Below the pieces are notes generated by a model that was not told where the DNA came from, searched no databases, and worked only from the letters and a program-made list of their open reading frames with translations. Made by a program: the position numbers and the translations under genes. Below are positions 43,726 to 54,303 of a stretch of DNA of 64,000 bases, piece by piece. Within the stretch, counting starts at the first letter, position 1. The number at the start of each line of letters is the position of its first letter. Source of the DNA: Bactrocera neohumeralis (lineage: Eukaryota; Arthropoda; Insecta; Diptera; Tephritidae); contig NW_026089623.1 of NCBI RefSeq assembly GCF_024586455.1, forward strand, positions 10,946,204 to 11,010,203, read 5' to 3'.

Positions 43726-44511
43726 TCGTCCACATCGAAAGGGTTGCTCTTGTCCCTCAGTGATTTCATAAATAATAAAATGATAAATAAAAACCTTAGC
43801 GAATCCATATTTTGCTCGTAAAATCAATTTGAATATACACGATTTTAGTTTTATTAATCAAAACTTAAATTTTTTCTTCAACACAGCTGATTTCGAAATG
43901 TCAAAATTCAAAATTAAGTCTGGCAACAAAAGTTTCGAATTCACATGGATTCAATGATAGCAAATTATGCGTATTCTTAGCTGATATTCGTATTCGTAGC
44001 TTCGCTACGATGGATTTCGTGAAAGGGCTGATTAAAAACTATGAATCTCTTTAATTTTTTTGTTTCCGATAGAAATCGCGACCAGCATCTTGCCCGGCAT
44101 ATGCATATGCGAAAAGCATCTGGCAATTGCTTCCCAAAGGCAAGCCTTTAAAGGCGATTTTTTTAAGCCTCTAAATCAGGCTCCCCTCTTAAATATCCGA
44201 ATTTTTTCCAGAACTTAATAAGACATTTCGTGTTTTATTCCTATGTTTTCTCCTATAGAAATAAAGATAAATTAATTCGTAACAATAAAATAAATTGATT
44301 TCTTAACTTACATTTCAAATCTGAGTGCGACTATCTTCTTGATTTGTTTCTGGCAGCAAAACCGATAAAATTGGTTTCCGTGACACCCAAAACTGATACA
44401 AATTCTGTTTCGAATATCAAACCAATAATATCTGAATTCATGACACCTACTGCTTTTTTTGATCGGTTTCAATTCTGATTCCGATAACTATCAGATTCCA
44501 CAACAACCCTG

Positions 44512-44684
44512 ATTATCTGAGATAAATGCACTATGCACACTTGCTCGGCATTGGATAGGACACTAAAGGAAAAAAAAACAACGAGCAATTAGTTAGCGGC
44601 ACTTTGATTTTCCTTTCAGATGATTTCAGGCAAACACTTCCCGTTATCCCACGTTCAAATTACGCTGATGAAATCAACCGTTGA
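44512..44684 (+). pseudogene. Helitron H-3, helicase segment
   Basis: Continues the helicase from 37179: CTMHTCSALDRTL (one frameshift), then LSDDFRQTLPVIPRSNYADE, a conserved Pif1-type helicase motif. The piggyBac remnant begins at the next TTAA. Confidence 0.78.
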
Positions 44685-45615
44685 TTAACCCTTTCACCCC
44701 TGAGTTTTTTTTCGAAATCAGGCGGAGTTTTCATCATTACGACAGCAAATACTGTAGTATGACTAAAATATAAGATGTTTGGCATACCTGAAAAATTGGA
44801 TATCCTTACGGTTATCCTGGGATATATAATCCCAATAACATTTATAGGTGGGACGCATAAGTCCCAATAATACCAAAAGGAACAAAAAATGAAATATCAA
44901 CTTTTAATAAAAAATAATGGATTTCACTGTTTATTCATTTTTCCTTTTACAAATATAAGTCACTTGTGAAAAGAAGCAAAACATTTAAAACATAAAGCGT
45001 TGTTGCATCCAGAACAGACGTATTTGGTTCTGGTTTCCTTATTTTGTGAAGTGCAATGAACGCATCGGCGACAAGAAGGCTGTTCAATAGGAAGATGATC
45101 GCCAATATTTAGACGTTCAGTTCGTGATCGCTTTGCTGGTCTTCCCCCACATTGACGTGTTGAGAGCTTTTTGTGCTTTATTCCTTCAGCTATCATTGAC
45201 TCAGCTAATGGCACAATAAATTGAATGAGCGAGATTTTACGGCGTTAACGTTCTGTAAATATAATCTAAGCGTTAACCACAGCTAGCATCAAAATCTTGT
45301 TAAATACATTTTTCCACCATTTTTGCGACTTACGATTCATGTCGTATATTGCAGCCTTCTGATTTGTTAAGTCTACGCCCCCCATTATACGATTGAAGTC
45401 TGCAATAGCTAGTGGACAATCAACTTCTAATTTAGAACCACCTTTTTGTTTTCGGCTAACTTTAGTTATAGTAGGCATTTCCGAAAAACGTCGAGGTCGG
45501 AAGCACCATGAGGAAAGTCAATAAGAACTTCAGCCGGTTTTTCTACGGGCATTATATACTTCGGTTCGAAAATGACGCCGGCGTCAAACTTTGTCCAGCT
45601 ACATTTATTGCCTAA
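44685..45615 (-). mobile_element. piggyBac-type remnant
   Basis: TTAA at 44685-44688 followed by CCCTTTCACCCCTGAG marks one end. The palindromes GGGATATATAATCCC and GGGACGCATAAGTCCC lie just inside. The element is truncated at the other side; no second TTAA end is visible before Helitron codons resume at about 45620. Confidence 0.72.
44960..45610 (-). pseudogene. piggyBac transposase C-terminal third
   Basis: The minus strand shows DFNRIMGGVDLTNQKAAIYD (about 45345-45405), the conserved DDD-transposase region, then SQKWWKNVFNKILMLAVVNA. A frame break follows. The C-terminal cysteine-rich zinc domain is intact: CRRCVHCTSQNKETRTKYVC and CNNALCFKCFASFH to the stop at 44960. The N-terminal two thirds, including the first catalytic Asp, are absent. 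Confidence 0.82.
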
Positions 45616-45619
45616 TGGC

Positions 45620-45990
45620 TGAACCTCACTTCAATCGTTGCGTTTATAGCGTAATGTTGAAAAAGTACAACTGACGGTGAACGTGCGCGTTCACATGCTT
45701 CAGGATCCCTCCGCTTAAACTTTCTCTAAACAATTATTAGATATTGGCGATAGAAAAGTTGCTGTACATGAAAATACTGCATGCATAAAATTACAGGCAG
45801 ACTTCTGCACAATCATCGGCTCGCAAAATATCTATATCGATCACACATGTATTTACCGACGTACACACACAATATGCAAATCTTAAGTGGCTGGCAAAAA
45901 GAGCGATTTTTGCAAGTAAAAATGTGGACGTCAATGGGCTAAATTTATAGATACAAGACTTGTTGCCTGGGGCGCAACGTCTTGGGGAGG
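45620..45990 (+). pseudogene. Helitron H-3, later helicase segment
   Basis: Reads RNVEKVQLTVNVRV, LLDIGDRKVAVHENTACIKL, FCTIIGSQN, then KWLAKRAIFASKNVDVNGLN and IQDLLPGAQRLG, the order expected after the LSDDFRQTLPV motif at 44.6 kb. Stops at two places. The Helitron is lost at about 45990, where anonymous AT-rich sequence begins. Confidence 0.78.
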
Positions 45991-46295
45991 CAAAACGATC
46001 TTCGCTGTAATAAATATAATATTAATATTTTTTAATATTCAGAAAAATACTTCAACAAATTTTTTTTACAAAATTTATTATAAAAGATAAAGGTTGTACA
46101 CTCACAATGTAATAATCTGAATAACAATGAAAAATATTAATTTTTACTCGAATACTCTTCAGTCCTTGAATTTGTCTTATATCTTTTGGCATATATCTTT
46201 CTTAAAAATAGTGATAAAACTTAAAGATGCACTTTTCTAACTTCAGGAATTCGTTTCTTGAATGATTTTTTTCCATTTTCAAGAAACATTTGTTG
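45991..46295. other. AT-rich, no gene seen
   Basis: About 300 bases between Helitron H-3 and the BEL copy A leader. I looked here for a 5' LTR of copy A (TGG.TAGATGAG, TGGTCCTTCGAGCC) and found none. Confidence 0.5.
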
Positions 46296-46500
46296 ACAAA
46301 ACGGGAAGAAAAGAAAAAAACCGGTAGTGACAAAACTTTGTAAAATCACAAAAAAAAAAAAACCCCGTTGGTGGAAAACGGGAAGAAAAAAAAAACCGGT
46401 AGTGACAAAACTTTGTAAAATCACAAAAAAAAAAAAAAACCCCGTTGGTGGCAAAACGGGAAGAAAAGAAATAAATCGGCAGTGACAAATCTTGGAAAAA
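46296..46500 (+). repeat. Tandem repeat in BEL A leader (about 80 bp x 2.5)
   Basis: Units contain AAAACGGGAAGAAAA, CGGTAGTGACAAAACTTTG and CACAAAAA..CCCCGTTGGTGG. The first two copies are almost identical, the third partial and diverged. Not present in copy C's leader. Confidence 0.8.
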
Positions 46501-46799
46501 ATAAATAAATAAATAAACGAATGGTGACAAAAGTTAGCAAAACGACAAAAAATTTTTTACATACATACATGTGAACAACATACATACATAAAACAGTGAA
46601 CAAACGTGCAAAGTGCAAAGTGCCAAAAAAACAAAAAAAAAAAACAAAAAAAAAAAGTGAACAAACGTGCAAAGTGAAAAAAACAAAAAAAAAAGGAGGA
46701 AAGTGCGGTGGAAAAAGAAAACAAAATTTATGATATACTCATACATACATAAATGCATATGTATATAAATTAAAGAGAGATAGTGGAGTGGCTAAAGTG

Positions 46800-46842
<43 letters not shown>

Positions 46843-47257
46843 AAGAGTGCATCAGTGAGGTGAAAAAATTGCGCTGTGAAAAAAGGAAAAAAAGAGAAAA
46901 TAGAAAATATAACAAAGTCAATAAAGGCATAGTTAGTCAGGTGCAGTGAAAAATAACTTACAAACGGAAAAAGAAAAGGCATAAGGAAATCACAACAATA
47001 ACCACCAGCACAAGGATTGGAGGAAGACGCACAGGCAGACGCACAGGCACAAGCACAGGCACAAGCGCAAACAGAAGCGCAAGCAAAAGCAAAGGCACAT
47101 ACACTCATATTATCCCCAAAAGCCCCTGGCGGAAACCAAAGTGAGTCGTATCGTTCCTTTAAATTTTTATATATCACATTCTATACATATGTATGGTTTA
47201 AAAACGAAAACTTAAATTTACGGTTCAGACCAAAATTCGGGTCGAAAAATAATTGAA

Positions 47258-47338
47258 AACCGTTACCAAGCTGTTTTCGCTGTTCGGTTTATTTTTCGGG
47301 AAAAACCGAAAACCGCTAAGAAAGCAGTTTGGTACTGT
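47258..47338 (+). ncRNA. Large conserved stem-loop in the BEL leader
   Basis: TACCAAGCTG near the 5' side pairs with CAGTTTGGTA at the 3' side; inside, GTTCGGTTTATTTTT pairs with AAAAACCGAAAACC. The equivalent in copy C (5190-5265, reversed) has TAAACTGTTTT with AAAACAGTTTGGTA and a CGGTTATTTCCCGG centre. The fold is kept although the sequence differs. Confidence 0.5.
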
Positions 47339-47451
47339 ATATGACAGATTAGTAATTGCCGGTAAATGCCTTCCGTTGTGTTATAACACAAAACTACCCA
47401 GAAAAAAAATATATAAAAATTCAAGTATTTACTTGTGAAATTTCCAGCAAG

Positions 47452-48175
47452 ACCCCTTATACTTAACCAAGTATAAGCAGGATTGCTTAAAAAAAAAAAA
47501 ACAAAAAAAAAACGTATTAGCGATTTATATTTTACACCATACATACATATGTACATATATTTCACGTATATTTCTAAAAACATATAAACATATAAAGAGC
47601 ATAACTGGTTAATTTAATACTGAAACCATATGCATATATTCATATTTCAAAACATATACATTTAGTACATATGTACATACATTCTAAAGTCAGAATATCA
47701 TTCTATTCTCTTTTCGCGGCCTCTTCTCACTGCGTACATATATACATACTTATGTATATGCGGCGCAGTTACACAATTATATACTTCTCACAAGTAAACT
47801 TGAGCGAATTACCTACGATCGGTTAATTCTCTCTTCGTGGTTTTTTTCGCACGAACACATACATACATATACGGGCGCATACAAATATATACTGGAAGAA
47901 ATACCCAATCGACATTGGGTACGAATTATATAACAATAATTATAACATAAAAGGTTTCATAACATACTTGAATATTTGTACATAAGTGTATTGTCGCATA
48001 TGTATGTAGATACGCTCACTACTTCAAAGTCCACATTGGCATATATTCCGCGATACCCCTTGGTTTTCGTCCAACAAAACCAAGCAGGATTGCGTATAAA
48101 ATATATTCAAAGTCCACATTGGCATATTTCCCGCAATACCCCTTGATTTTTGATCAACAAAAACAAGCAGGATTG
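47452..48175 (+). ncRNA. Three AAGCAGGATTG hairpin modules (copy A)
   Basis: Module 1 (47452-47487): ACCCC, stem TTATACTT/AAGTATAA, then GCAGGATTG. Module 2 (48055-48092): ACCCC, stem TTGGTTTT/AAAACCAA. Module 3 (48138-48175): ACCCC, stem TTG.TTTTTG/CAAAAA.AA. The flanks are constant while the stems differ in complementary fashion. Copy B keeps one unit at 55316-55350. Confidence 0.6.
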
Positions 48176-48437
48176 TGTAAAAAACAAAAGCGTAATACAT
48201 ATGTACATACATGCATATGTACAAAGTGCAGTGATCTCTAATACGAGCGCTCATTAGCACATAATAAATAAAATATCCACCTATAGGTATACCCTATAGG
48301 ACATTTGGACATAAAAAATATATAAAACAAATATATATAGAAAAATAAAAATATAAAAGGGTTCCGGTCAACAATAAATAATTAAATCAAATTTAATCGA
48401 TATCCTTTATACGTGTAATTTTTTATTTTATTGGCAA

Positions 48438-48664
48438 AACGCTTATTAACTTAAAAGAGTTCGCGATTACACATACCATCAAATACGTAAAGCTTATTTC
48501 ATATCAATTTCATTCAAAACTCTTATTTACTTAAAAGAGTTCTCGTCTAATCATATACATAAATATATACATATATAAACGAAAATATTATTTGAAATCT
48601 CGGTTTATCAAAAACCCATTGGTTTTATTGATTTTTTTGAAACTCTTGTATACAAAAGAGTCTT
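48438..48664 (+). repeat. Three CTCTT/AAGAG hairpins upstream of Gag (copy A)
   Basis: The central unit AACTCTTATTTACTTAAAAG (48517 on) continues to AGTT and is a clear stem. The outer two (48438-48465, 48639-48664) are weaker versions. All end within 320 bases of the Gag ATG. Confidence 0.65.
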
Positions 48665-48755
48665 CTTTTCAACATTTAATATACGAAATATTTTCAAAAT
48701 ATCTACAAGTCTAGTTTTCACTAAGACGTTTTGATTTATTATATACATCTTTTAA

Positions 48756-50865
48756 ATGAGCTCAGACTCAAAGGAATCTAAAACAACTCAGTTGCTAAAA
48801 GTTCCAAAAATGATTACAGACGAAAAAAGTCCGTGTACACCGGCTGAAGCTACACGCTCAAAGCAAGGTGCTACAAAACTAAAGAGGGGTAAAGACATTT
48901 CTTATACAAAATTCATTGCTGAGAGTGACAGTTTGATACGATACTGCACTCGATTTTCATCTTCACCGATTCAAGACAATTCTGAATCGGTCTTAGAAAT
49001 CAAAAAAGATAATTTAGACAATTTCTGGACACGTCTCCAAGCGGCATATGACGCAATCGTAGAATCTGACGACTCAGATCTACCGGAAAAATTTTAAATC
49101 CTCGGCATACACCAAGTATGAACACTGCCTAGACCAGTTCGAAGACACAAAAGCAATGATTTCTGATCAACTAAAGCTTTTAAGAGCAATTGCACCTACT
49201 CCACAACCGAGAGTAGAGCTGCCACAAAGACAAGCCCAAGAGGCAAGTTCAGGCATTCACCTTAAAGTGCCAGTATGCGACACAGATATATTTCATGGTG
49301 GTTATGAACAGTGGCCGTCCTTCCGGGACATGTTTACAGCTGTGTACATAAACCATCCTAAATTATCACAAGCGCAGAAATTGTATCACCTCAGATACAA
49401 AACCAAAGGTCAGGCAGGCGTAATAGTCAAACAGTTCGCTCTCAATGACGAAAATTTCAATTTTGCTTGGGAAGCTCTTAAAGCACGTTACGAAAACGAG
49501 AGAATATTGGTCGACAAGCAAGTGACGATACTAATGAATTTACCAAAAATTCAGAAAGAAACCAGTGAAGAATTCATAAAGCTTCAATCCACGGTTTCAA
49601 ATTGTTTGTCTGTTTTATCAACACAGAATATTCCCACAGATAATTGGGACCCCATTCTGGTAAATATATGCACAGCTGCATTACCAGAAAAATCGTTACT
49701 TTTGTGGGAGCAATCGCTCTCATCGCGAAGAAAGTGCCCAACGTGGCAGCAAATGAAAGAATTTCTTACTACCCAATATGAAATCGCAGAAAGGGTAGAT
49801 AAAAAACTAGTCAGAACGAAAAACGTTCAAAACGACCTCAATAGAAGCTTCAATAGACCCCAAGCAAGTAGTCACAATAATTTAAATAGAAGCTTTTTTA
49901 AAAATCAATCGTTCACTTCTGAACAATATAAGCAAACGTCATGCGAACTTTGTAGAGGAGGTCACAAACTAAAATCATGCGAAAAATTCAAAAAAATGAA
50001 TGTTAGCGATCGAAACAATTTCGTAAGAACGAAAAAATTATGTACAAACTGTCTGTCACATGCGCATACGCTTAAAGATTGCGAAAGCAAATTTAATTGC
50101 GTTTACTGCCATAAAAGACATCATTCAATGTTACATATAACAAATTTTTCCAGCTCACCCCCAAACAATGCAAACGTAAAACGAGCAACAGGATTAGTTG
50201 CCACAACAAATTCTGAAAACTGCCAAGAAGCACCATGCTGCTCAAAGGCGTTGAAAACCCAAACGCTACATAGCGAAAACCACAGTAGGGTACTATTACC
50301 CACAGCAGTTGTCTCCATCGAACACCGAGGAGAACTGTTCAAACTCAGAGCCTTAATAGACCAAGGATCACAACGATCATTTATAGCGTCTAGGGCACAA
50401 AACAGGCTACAGTTACCAACAAAACTGGCCAACTTTGAAATCACGGGAATGGGCGGAAGAGTTGTTCAAAACTCAAATAAAATCTGCCCCATTACCCTCT
50501 TTTCCCCCAAAGCGGATAAGCGCATACAAGCAGAAGCTATTGTCTTACCGCAATTAACCAACATGCTACCAAGCTATCATATAAATAGCAAGCATTGGCA
50601 AAAGGTTTCACACCTTAAGTTAGCAGACCCAAACTGCAACACTCCCGCTCAAATAGATCTCCTATTAGGCAGCGATCTCATACCACAAATTATTCTCGAA
50701 GGTATTGAGAAAATTACCAAAACACTTCTGGCGCAAAATACCATTTTCGGATGGGTCCTAAGCGGACTAGTTGCGGAACCAGTTACAACATTGACAACTC
50801 AAGTTGAGGAAGTCTCAAATGAGTACCTCAATTCACAATTGAGAAAATTTTGGGAATTAGAAGAA
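48756..50865 (+). pseudogene. BEL/Pao copy A: Gag and protease
   Basis: Gag begins at ATG 48756 (MSSDSKESKTTQLLKVPKM). An extra base in GGAAAAATTTT at about 49085 shifts the frame; the next frame is open from 49098 to 51003. It has the capsid-like part (DIFHGGYEQWPSFRDMFTAV, KGQAGVIVKQFAL), then three zinc knuckles: CELCRGGHKLKSC, CTNCLSHAHTLKDC and CVYCHKRHHSMLH (about 49947-50140). The retropepsin active site is LRALIDQGSQRSFIA (about 50345-50385), followed by a GGRVVQNS and LLGSDLIPQI region. About 17 extra bases near 50872 shift the frame again before RT. Confidence 0.88.
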
Positions 50866-52742
50866 CTCCCCCCATATCAGTCACAACCCCTGAAGATCAG
50901 TATTGTGAGGATTTTTACAAAGCCACAACTACTAGATCAGAAAACGGTCGGTACGTCGTACGACTACCACTTAAGCAACAATTTCCTAACACACTCGCCT
51001 TAGGTCACTCTCGCACCTCTGCAATTCAGCAGTTTCTAAGTATGGAAAGAAACCTACTTAAAAAAGGCGAACTCAAATCTGAATATGATGGTGTGTTAGA
51101 AGAATACCTCCATTTGGATCACATGGAGGAAGTAACCCCAGGGGAGAAAATCGTCAACGGCAAATACTACTCCTTTTATCTGCCACATCACGCAGTAGTG
51201 AAGCCAGACAAAAAAACAACAAAAGTAAGAGTTGTTTTTAATGCCTCGAAAACCACTAGTTCAGGGAATTCCCTAAATGATATCCTATTTACGGGACCCA
51301 CACTCCAACCAGATTTAATGCTTCTGATATTAAACTGGCGTATATTCAAATACGTATTCAATGGGGACGTTGAAAAAATGTATCGGCAAATAGTCGTACA
51401 TAAAGACGACCAAGATTTTCAACGTATTATGTTCCGAAGATCCCCCACCAGTCCTTTACGCGACTTCAAACTAAAAACAGTTACATTTGGCGTTAACTGT
51501 GCACCATATCTAGCCATTCGAACACTCCACGAATTGGCAGACAACACAAAGTCAGAATTTCCTCTGGCAACTGAAGTGTTGAAAACTCAAACGTATGTAG
51601 ACGATATTCTGTCTGGAAGTCACACTCTTCCACAAGCATACGAGGCCTTATCACAGGTAATAAAAGCCCTCAATTCCGCAGGGTTTCCATTAAAAAAGAT
51701 TACGGCAAATCACCCAAATATAATCAAAAATATTCCAAACGAAAATTTGTTGGACACTAATTTCCTTATATTCGAAAAGGAAAGTACAACAAAAACATTA
51801 GGCATCCAATGGAATGCGATATCGGACCAGTTCTCATACACGACAGAGTCCATATCCGCATTATCAGCCATAACGAAAAGACAGATTTTATCCTCGGTGG
51901 CAAAACTTTTCGACCCCGCAGGATGGCTTTCGCCAATTATGATCCAAGCGAAAATCTTAATACAAGAACTATGGCTAGATGGAACCGACTGGGACGAACA
52001 AGTGAAACCTCTTCGCTTAGAAAAATGGTCCCAGTTCGCAAACAATCTGAATGATATTTCTCAGATACAAATTCCACGATGGGTAAACTACTCCCCCGAA
52101 CACAAAGTCGAATTACATGGCTTTTGTGACGCCTCAGAAAAGGCATACTGCGCTACTATCTATGTGCGCACGCAAAGTGACACCACGACCACAAGCCACT
52201 TATTAGTAGCAAAAGCAAAGGTGGCACCTTTGAAAACTATAAGTCTCCCACGACTTGAGTTATGTGGCGCACTACTACTGTCAAAATTAGTAGCCATGGT
52301 GCAAATGCATTTAAATATGACAAAATGCAAACTATATATGTGGTCCGATTCTGAAATTGTACTAGCCTGGTTGGAAAAACCACCACATGCATGGAAGACG
52401 TATATTTCTAACCGAACGTCTCAAATACTTGACCTAGTGGGATCAGCCACTTGGCGTCACGTAGCCAGTGCTGACAATCCTGCCGATCTAGGTACAAGAG
52501 GGTGCAAGCCACTGCACCTTGCCACCACCACCCTCTGGTGGAATGGCCCCCGATGGTTGATAGAATCTCCTGATTCTTGGCCACAATCCCCCATGCGCAA
52601 CATTATCGCACCAGAAGGTCGAAAAATCGCCACCTTTCACACATTATTGGATGATGCCGACATCCTTGAACGATTTTCATCGTTTCCAAGAGCTCTCAGA
52701 GTAGTTGCTTATATGTTCAAATTTATAGAACAACTCAGTTAA
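50866..52742 (+). pseudogene. BEL/Pao copy A: reverse transcriptase and RNase H
   Basis: The frame is open for about 620 codons. RT motifs in order: VKPDKKTTKVRVVFNAS, NGDVEKMYRQIVVHKDDQDF, FGVNCAPYLAIRTL and TYVDDILSG (catalytic YVDD at 51594-51605), then LGIQWNA. The RNase H part shows HGFCDASEKAYCATIYVR, LPRLELCGALLL, MWSDSEIVLAWL and SADNPADLGTRG. It ends at a TAA at 52740-52742, where copy B continues, because of a short deletion. The polyprotein upstream and downstream is out of frame, so this copy cannot make a full Pol. Confidence 0.9.
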
Positions 52743-54222
52743 GGTATCCCATGCAACACAGTGACGCACCTAGAATTACAAAAGGCAAAGGTCGCACTAA
52801 TAACATATACACAAGCGCGCTATTTCAGCCGCGATATATCACTACTAAGAGAATCGAAGCCGATTGATAAAAAGAGCTCACTCTTAGTCCTCAACCCATT
52901 TCTGGACACGAAAGGTCTGCTTCGTGCCAATGGTCGGCTTGCTAATTCGAGCCTAACATACAATGAACGCCACCCCATAATAATTCCAGAGAGGTCACCA
53001 TTTGCCACATTATTCCTCCATTACATCCACATCTTAATGCTACACGCCGAACATCGTCTCATGCAACAGATGGTACGCCAGGAGTATTATATCCCCCGTC
53101 TTAAGCCGCAAATCAAGAAGTGCATCTTCACGTGCAAGATTTGCACTATGCACAAGCAGAAGATGCGAACGCAGATTATGGCAGCACTTCCACCGGAACG
53201 CTGCAATTTCGCTCTGCCTTTCACCACAACAGGTGTTGATTTTGCTGGGCCTTTCCAGGTAAAGGCGTCCATGTTAAGGTCTCCCACTCTCATGAAAGGC
53301 TATGTGGCTGTCTTTGTATGTTTCACGACAAAGGCAGTACACCTTGAGCTGTGTAGTAATCTGACGACGGAGGCTTTTCTCGCGGCATTTGCTCGCTTCG
53401 TCGCTCGACGTGGCTACCCATCAAAAATCATGAGCGATAATGGCAAAACCTTTATCGGAGCTCAACGAGCCACAGAAAAGCAATTTGTGGATTTTTTAAA
53501 ACAAGTGTCACCCGACATCGTACAAAAGTACGCCCCTCAAGGTATCAATTGGCAATTTATACCCCCAAGCGCTCCTCATATGGGCGGTTTATGGGAATCA
53601 GCTGTAAAAAGCTTCAAATCCCATTTCAAACGGGTAGCTGGAAATTATAAATTCAATTACGAAGAGTTCACGACGTTATTAAATCGAATTGAAGCCGTTC
53701 TCAATTCACGGCCACTCACAGTACTATCGCAAGACCCCTCAGATTTCACCGCCTTAACTCCAGGGCATTTTCTAAAAGGAGCACCCATCCTGGCCATTCC
53801 TGAGCCAGGCGTGGAGTCGCTATCCCTATTAAATCGATGGGAACGAATTAAAATTCTCCATCATGATTTCAGCCGCCGATGGAAGACGAATACATAAAGG
53901 ATCTCCACAAAAGATACCGCTGGAAGACTCCTGAACAAGCGCCTAAACTTGGAGACTGTGTCCTCATTCACGATCATTGTCTACCCCCACCGAGTGGCGG
54001 CTTGGCCGCCTAGAAAAGCTACATTATGGCTCCGACGGTCACATACGAGTCGTGGATCTCCGTACGCAAAACGGAACACTAACCCGACCGCTCGTGAAGC
54101 TATGCTTTCTGCCAACTTCCGATGATCGCGAATCCGAAAACCGAAAAAATCTAACCGATAATATCGCGACACAATCAACGAACCAAATGAAACCAATAAA
54201 ACACGAGAAAGTACACAATTAA
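52743..54222 (+). pseudogene. BEL/Pao copy A: integrase
   Basis: From 52761 the frame reads LELQKAKVALITYTQAR, then the HHCC zinc domain (HILMLHAEHRLMQQMVRQ .. CIFTCKICTMHK) and the DDE core: TGVDFAGPF, IMSDNGKTFIG and GGLWESAVKSFK. A stop at 53895-53897 follows a frameshift in RRWK. The next frame (to 54222) carries the C-terminal domain WRLGRLEKLHYGSDGHIRVV and a basic tail. Apart from that one shift the domain looks complete. Confidence 0.9.
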
Positions 54223-54303
54223 CAACCCGTTAAAAAATAACAACCGTCCAAAAATAACAAACTGTAAATAAAGATAACAAGCCGTAAAGAAAACGAACAA
54301 AAA

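Larger units (their letters stand above)
37994..43962. mobile_element. PIF/Harbinger element #6 (family D), split by a hAT
   Basis: Ends TGCTATCATGCAATTC and TGCTATCATTGAATCC; 3-bp duplication AAT (37991-37993, 43963-43965). Without the hAT insertion it would be about 2.55 kb. It contains a Myb-like gene (plus) and a transposase (minus) cut in two by the hAT. Confidence 0.85.
37941..44030. mobile_element. Harbinger-type MITE (about 120 bp) split by Harbinger #6
   Basis: Inverted ends CAGCCCTATCACGCAATCC and CAGCCCTTTCACGAAATCC; ATT on both sides (37938-37940, 44031-44033). Its own sequence is only 37941-37993 and 43963-44030; everything between is a later insertion. Confidence 0.82.
37490..44190. 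mobile_element. Unidentified insertion inside Harbinger #3
   Basis: Harbinger #3 Myb sequence breaks between GTAAATC and CCTCTTAAATATCC, which are adjacent in element #1. The flanking CTCTTTTA / CTCTTAAA may be a worn 8-bp duplication. The element's own DNA (about 37490-37940 and 44031-44190) includes an 86-codon open frame at 37591-37851 that I do not recognise. Boundaries approximate. Confidence 0.45.
37180..44511. mobile_element. Harbinger element #3 (family A), hosting further insertions
   Basis: Ends CAGGGGTGTTGTGGAATCC (left) and CAGATTCCACAACAACCCTG (right) with ATT duplicated on both sides (37177-37179, 44512-44514). It lies in reverse orientation to #1: the left end matches the transposase side of #1 (start codon ATGAGTTC at about 37380) and the right end the Myb side (AT|GTAAGTT start at 44311-44313, minus). 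Its own body is internally deleted; most of the 7.3 kb is later insertions. The flanks rejoin Helitron H-3 coding sequence. Confidence 0.88.
46501..48755 (+). other. BEL copy A 5' leader
   Basis: Untranslated region before Gag, collinear with the copy C leader. It contains GTGCAAAGTG repeats and long A runs, a six-base minisatellite (GCACAG/GCACAA, about 47028-47097), a CCCCTGGCGGAAA..GTGAGT block (about 47117-47146), a large stem (about 47258-47338), three AAGCAGGATTG hairpin modules (47452-47487, 48055-48092, 48138-48175) and three CTCTT hairpins (48438-48465, 48517-48542, 48639-48664). The open frame over the minisatellite (AQAQ repeats) starts at a non-ATG codon and is not called. Confidence 0.75.

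Noticed and set aside
46296..46500. CRISPR-like repeat array
   Set aside because: Direct tandem repeats without spacers, in a eukaryotic retrotransposon leader.
46221..47177. Hydrophobic Phe-rich minus-strand ORFs resembling membrane proteins
   Set aside because: They are the reverse of poly-A-rich leader sequence; the hydrophobicity is from poly-T.
47017..47256. ORF rich in Ala-Gln repeats (AQAQAQ)
   Set aside because: Starts at TTG, encoded by a six-base minisatellite absent from copy C's leader; not a conserved protein.
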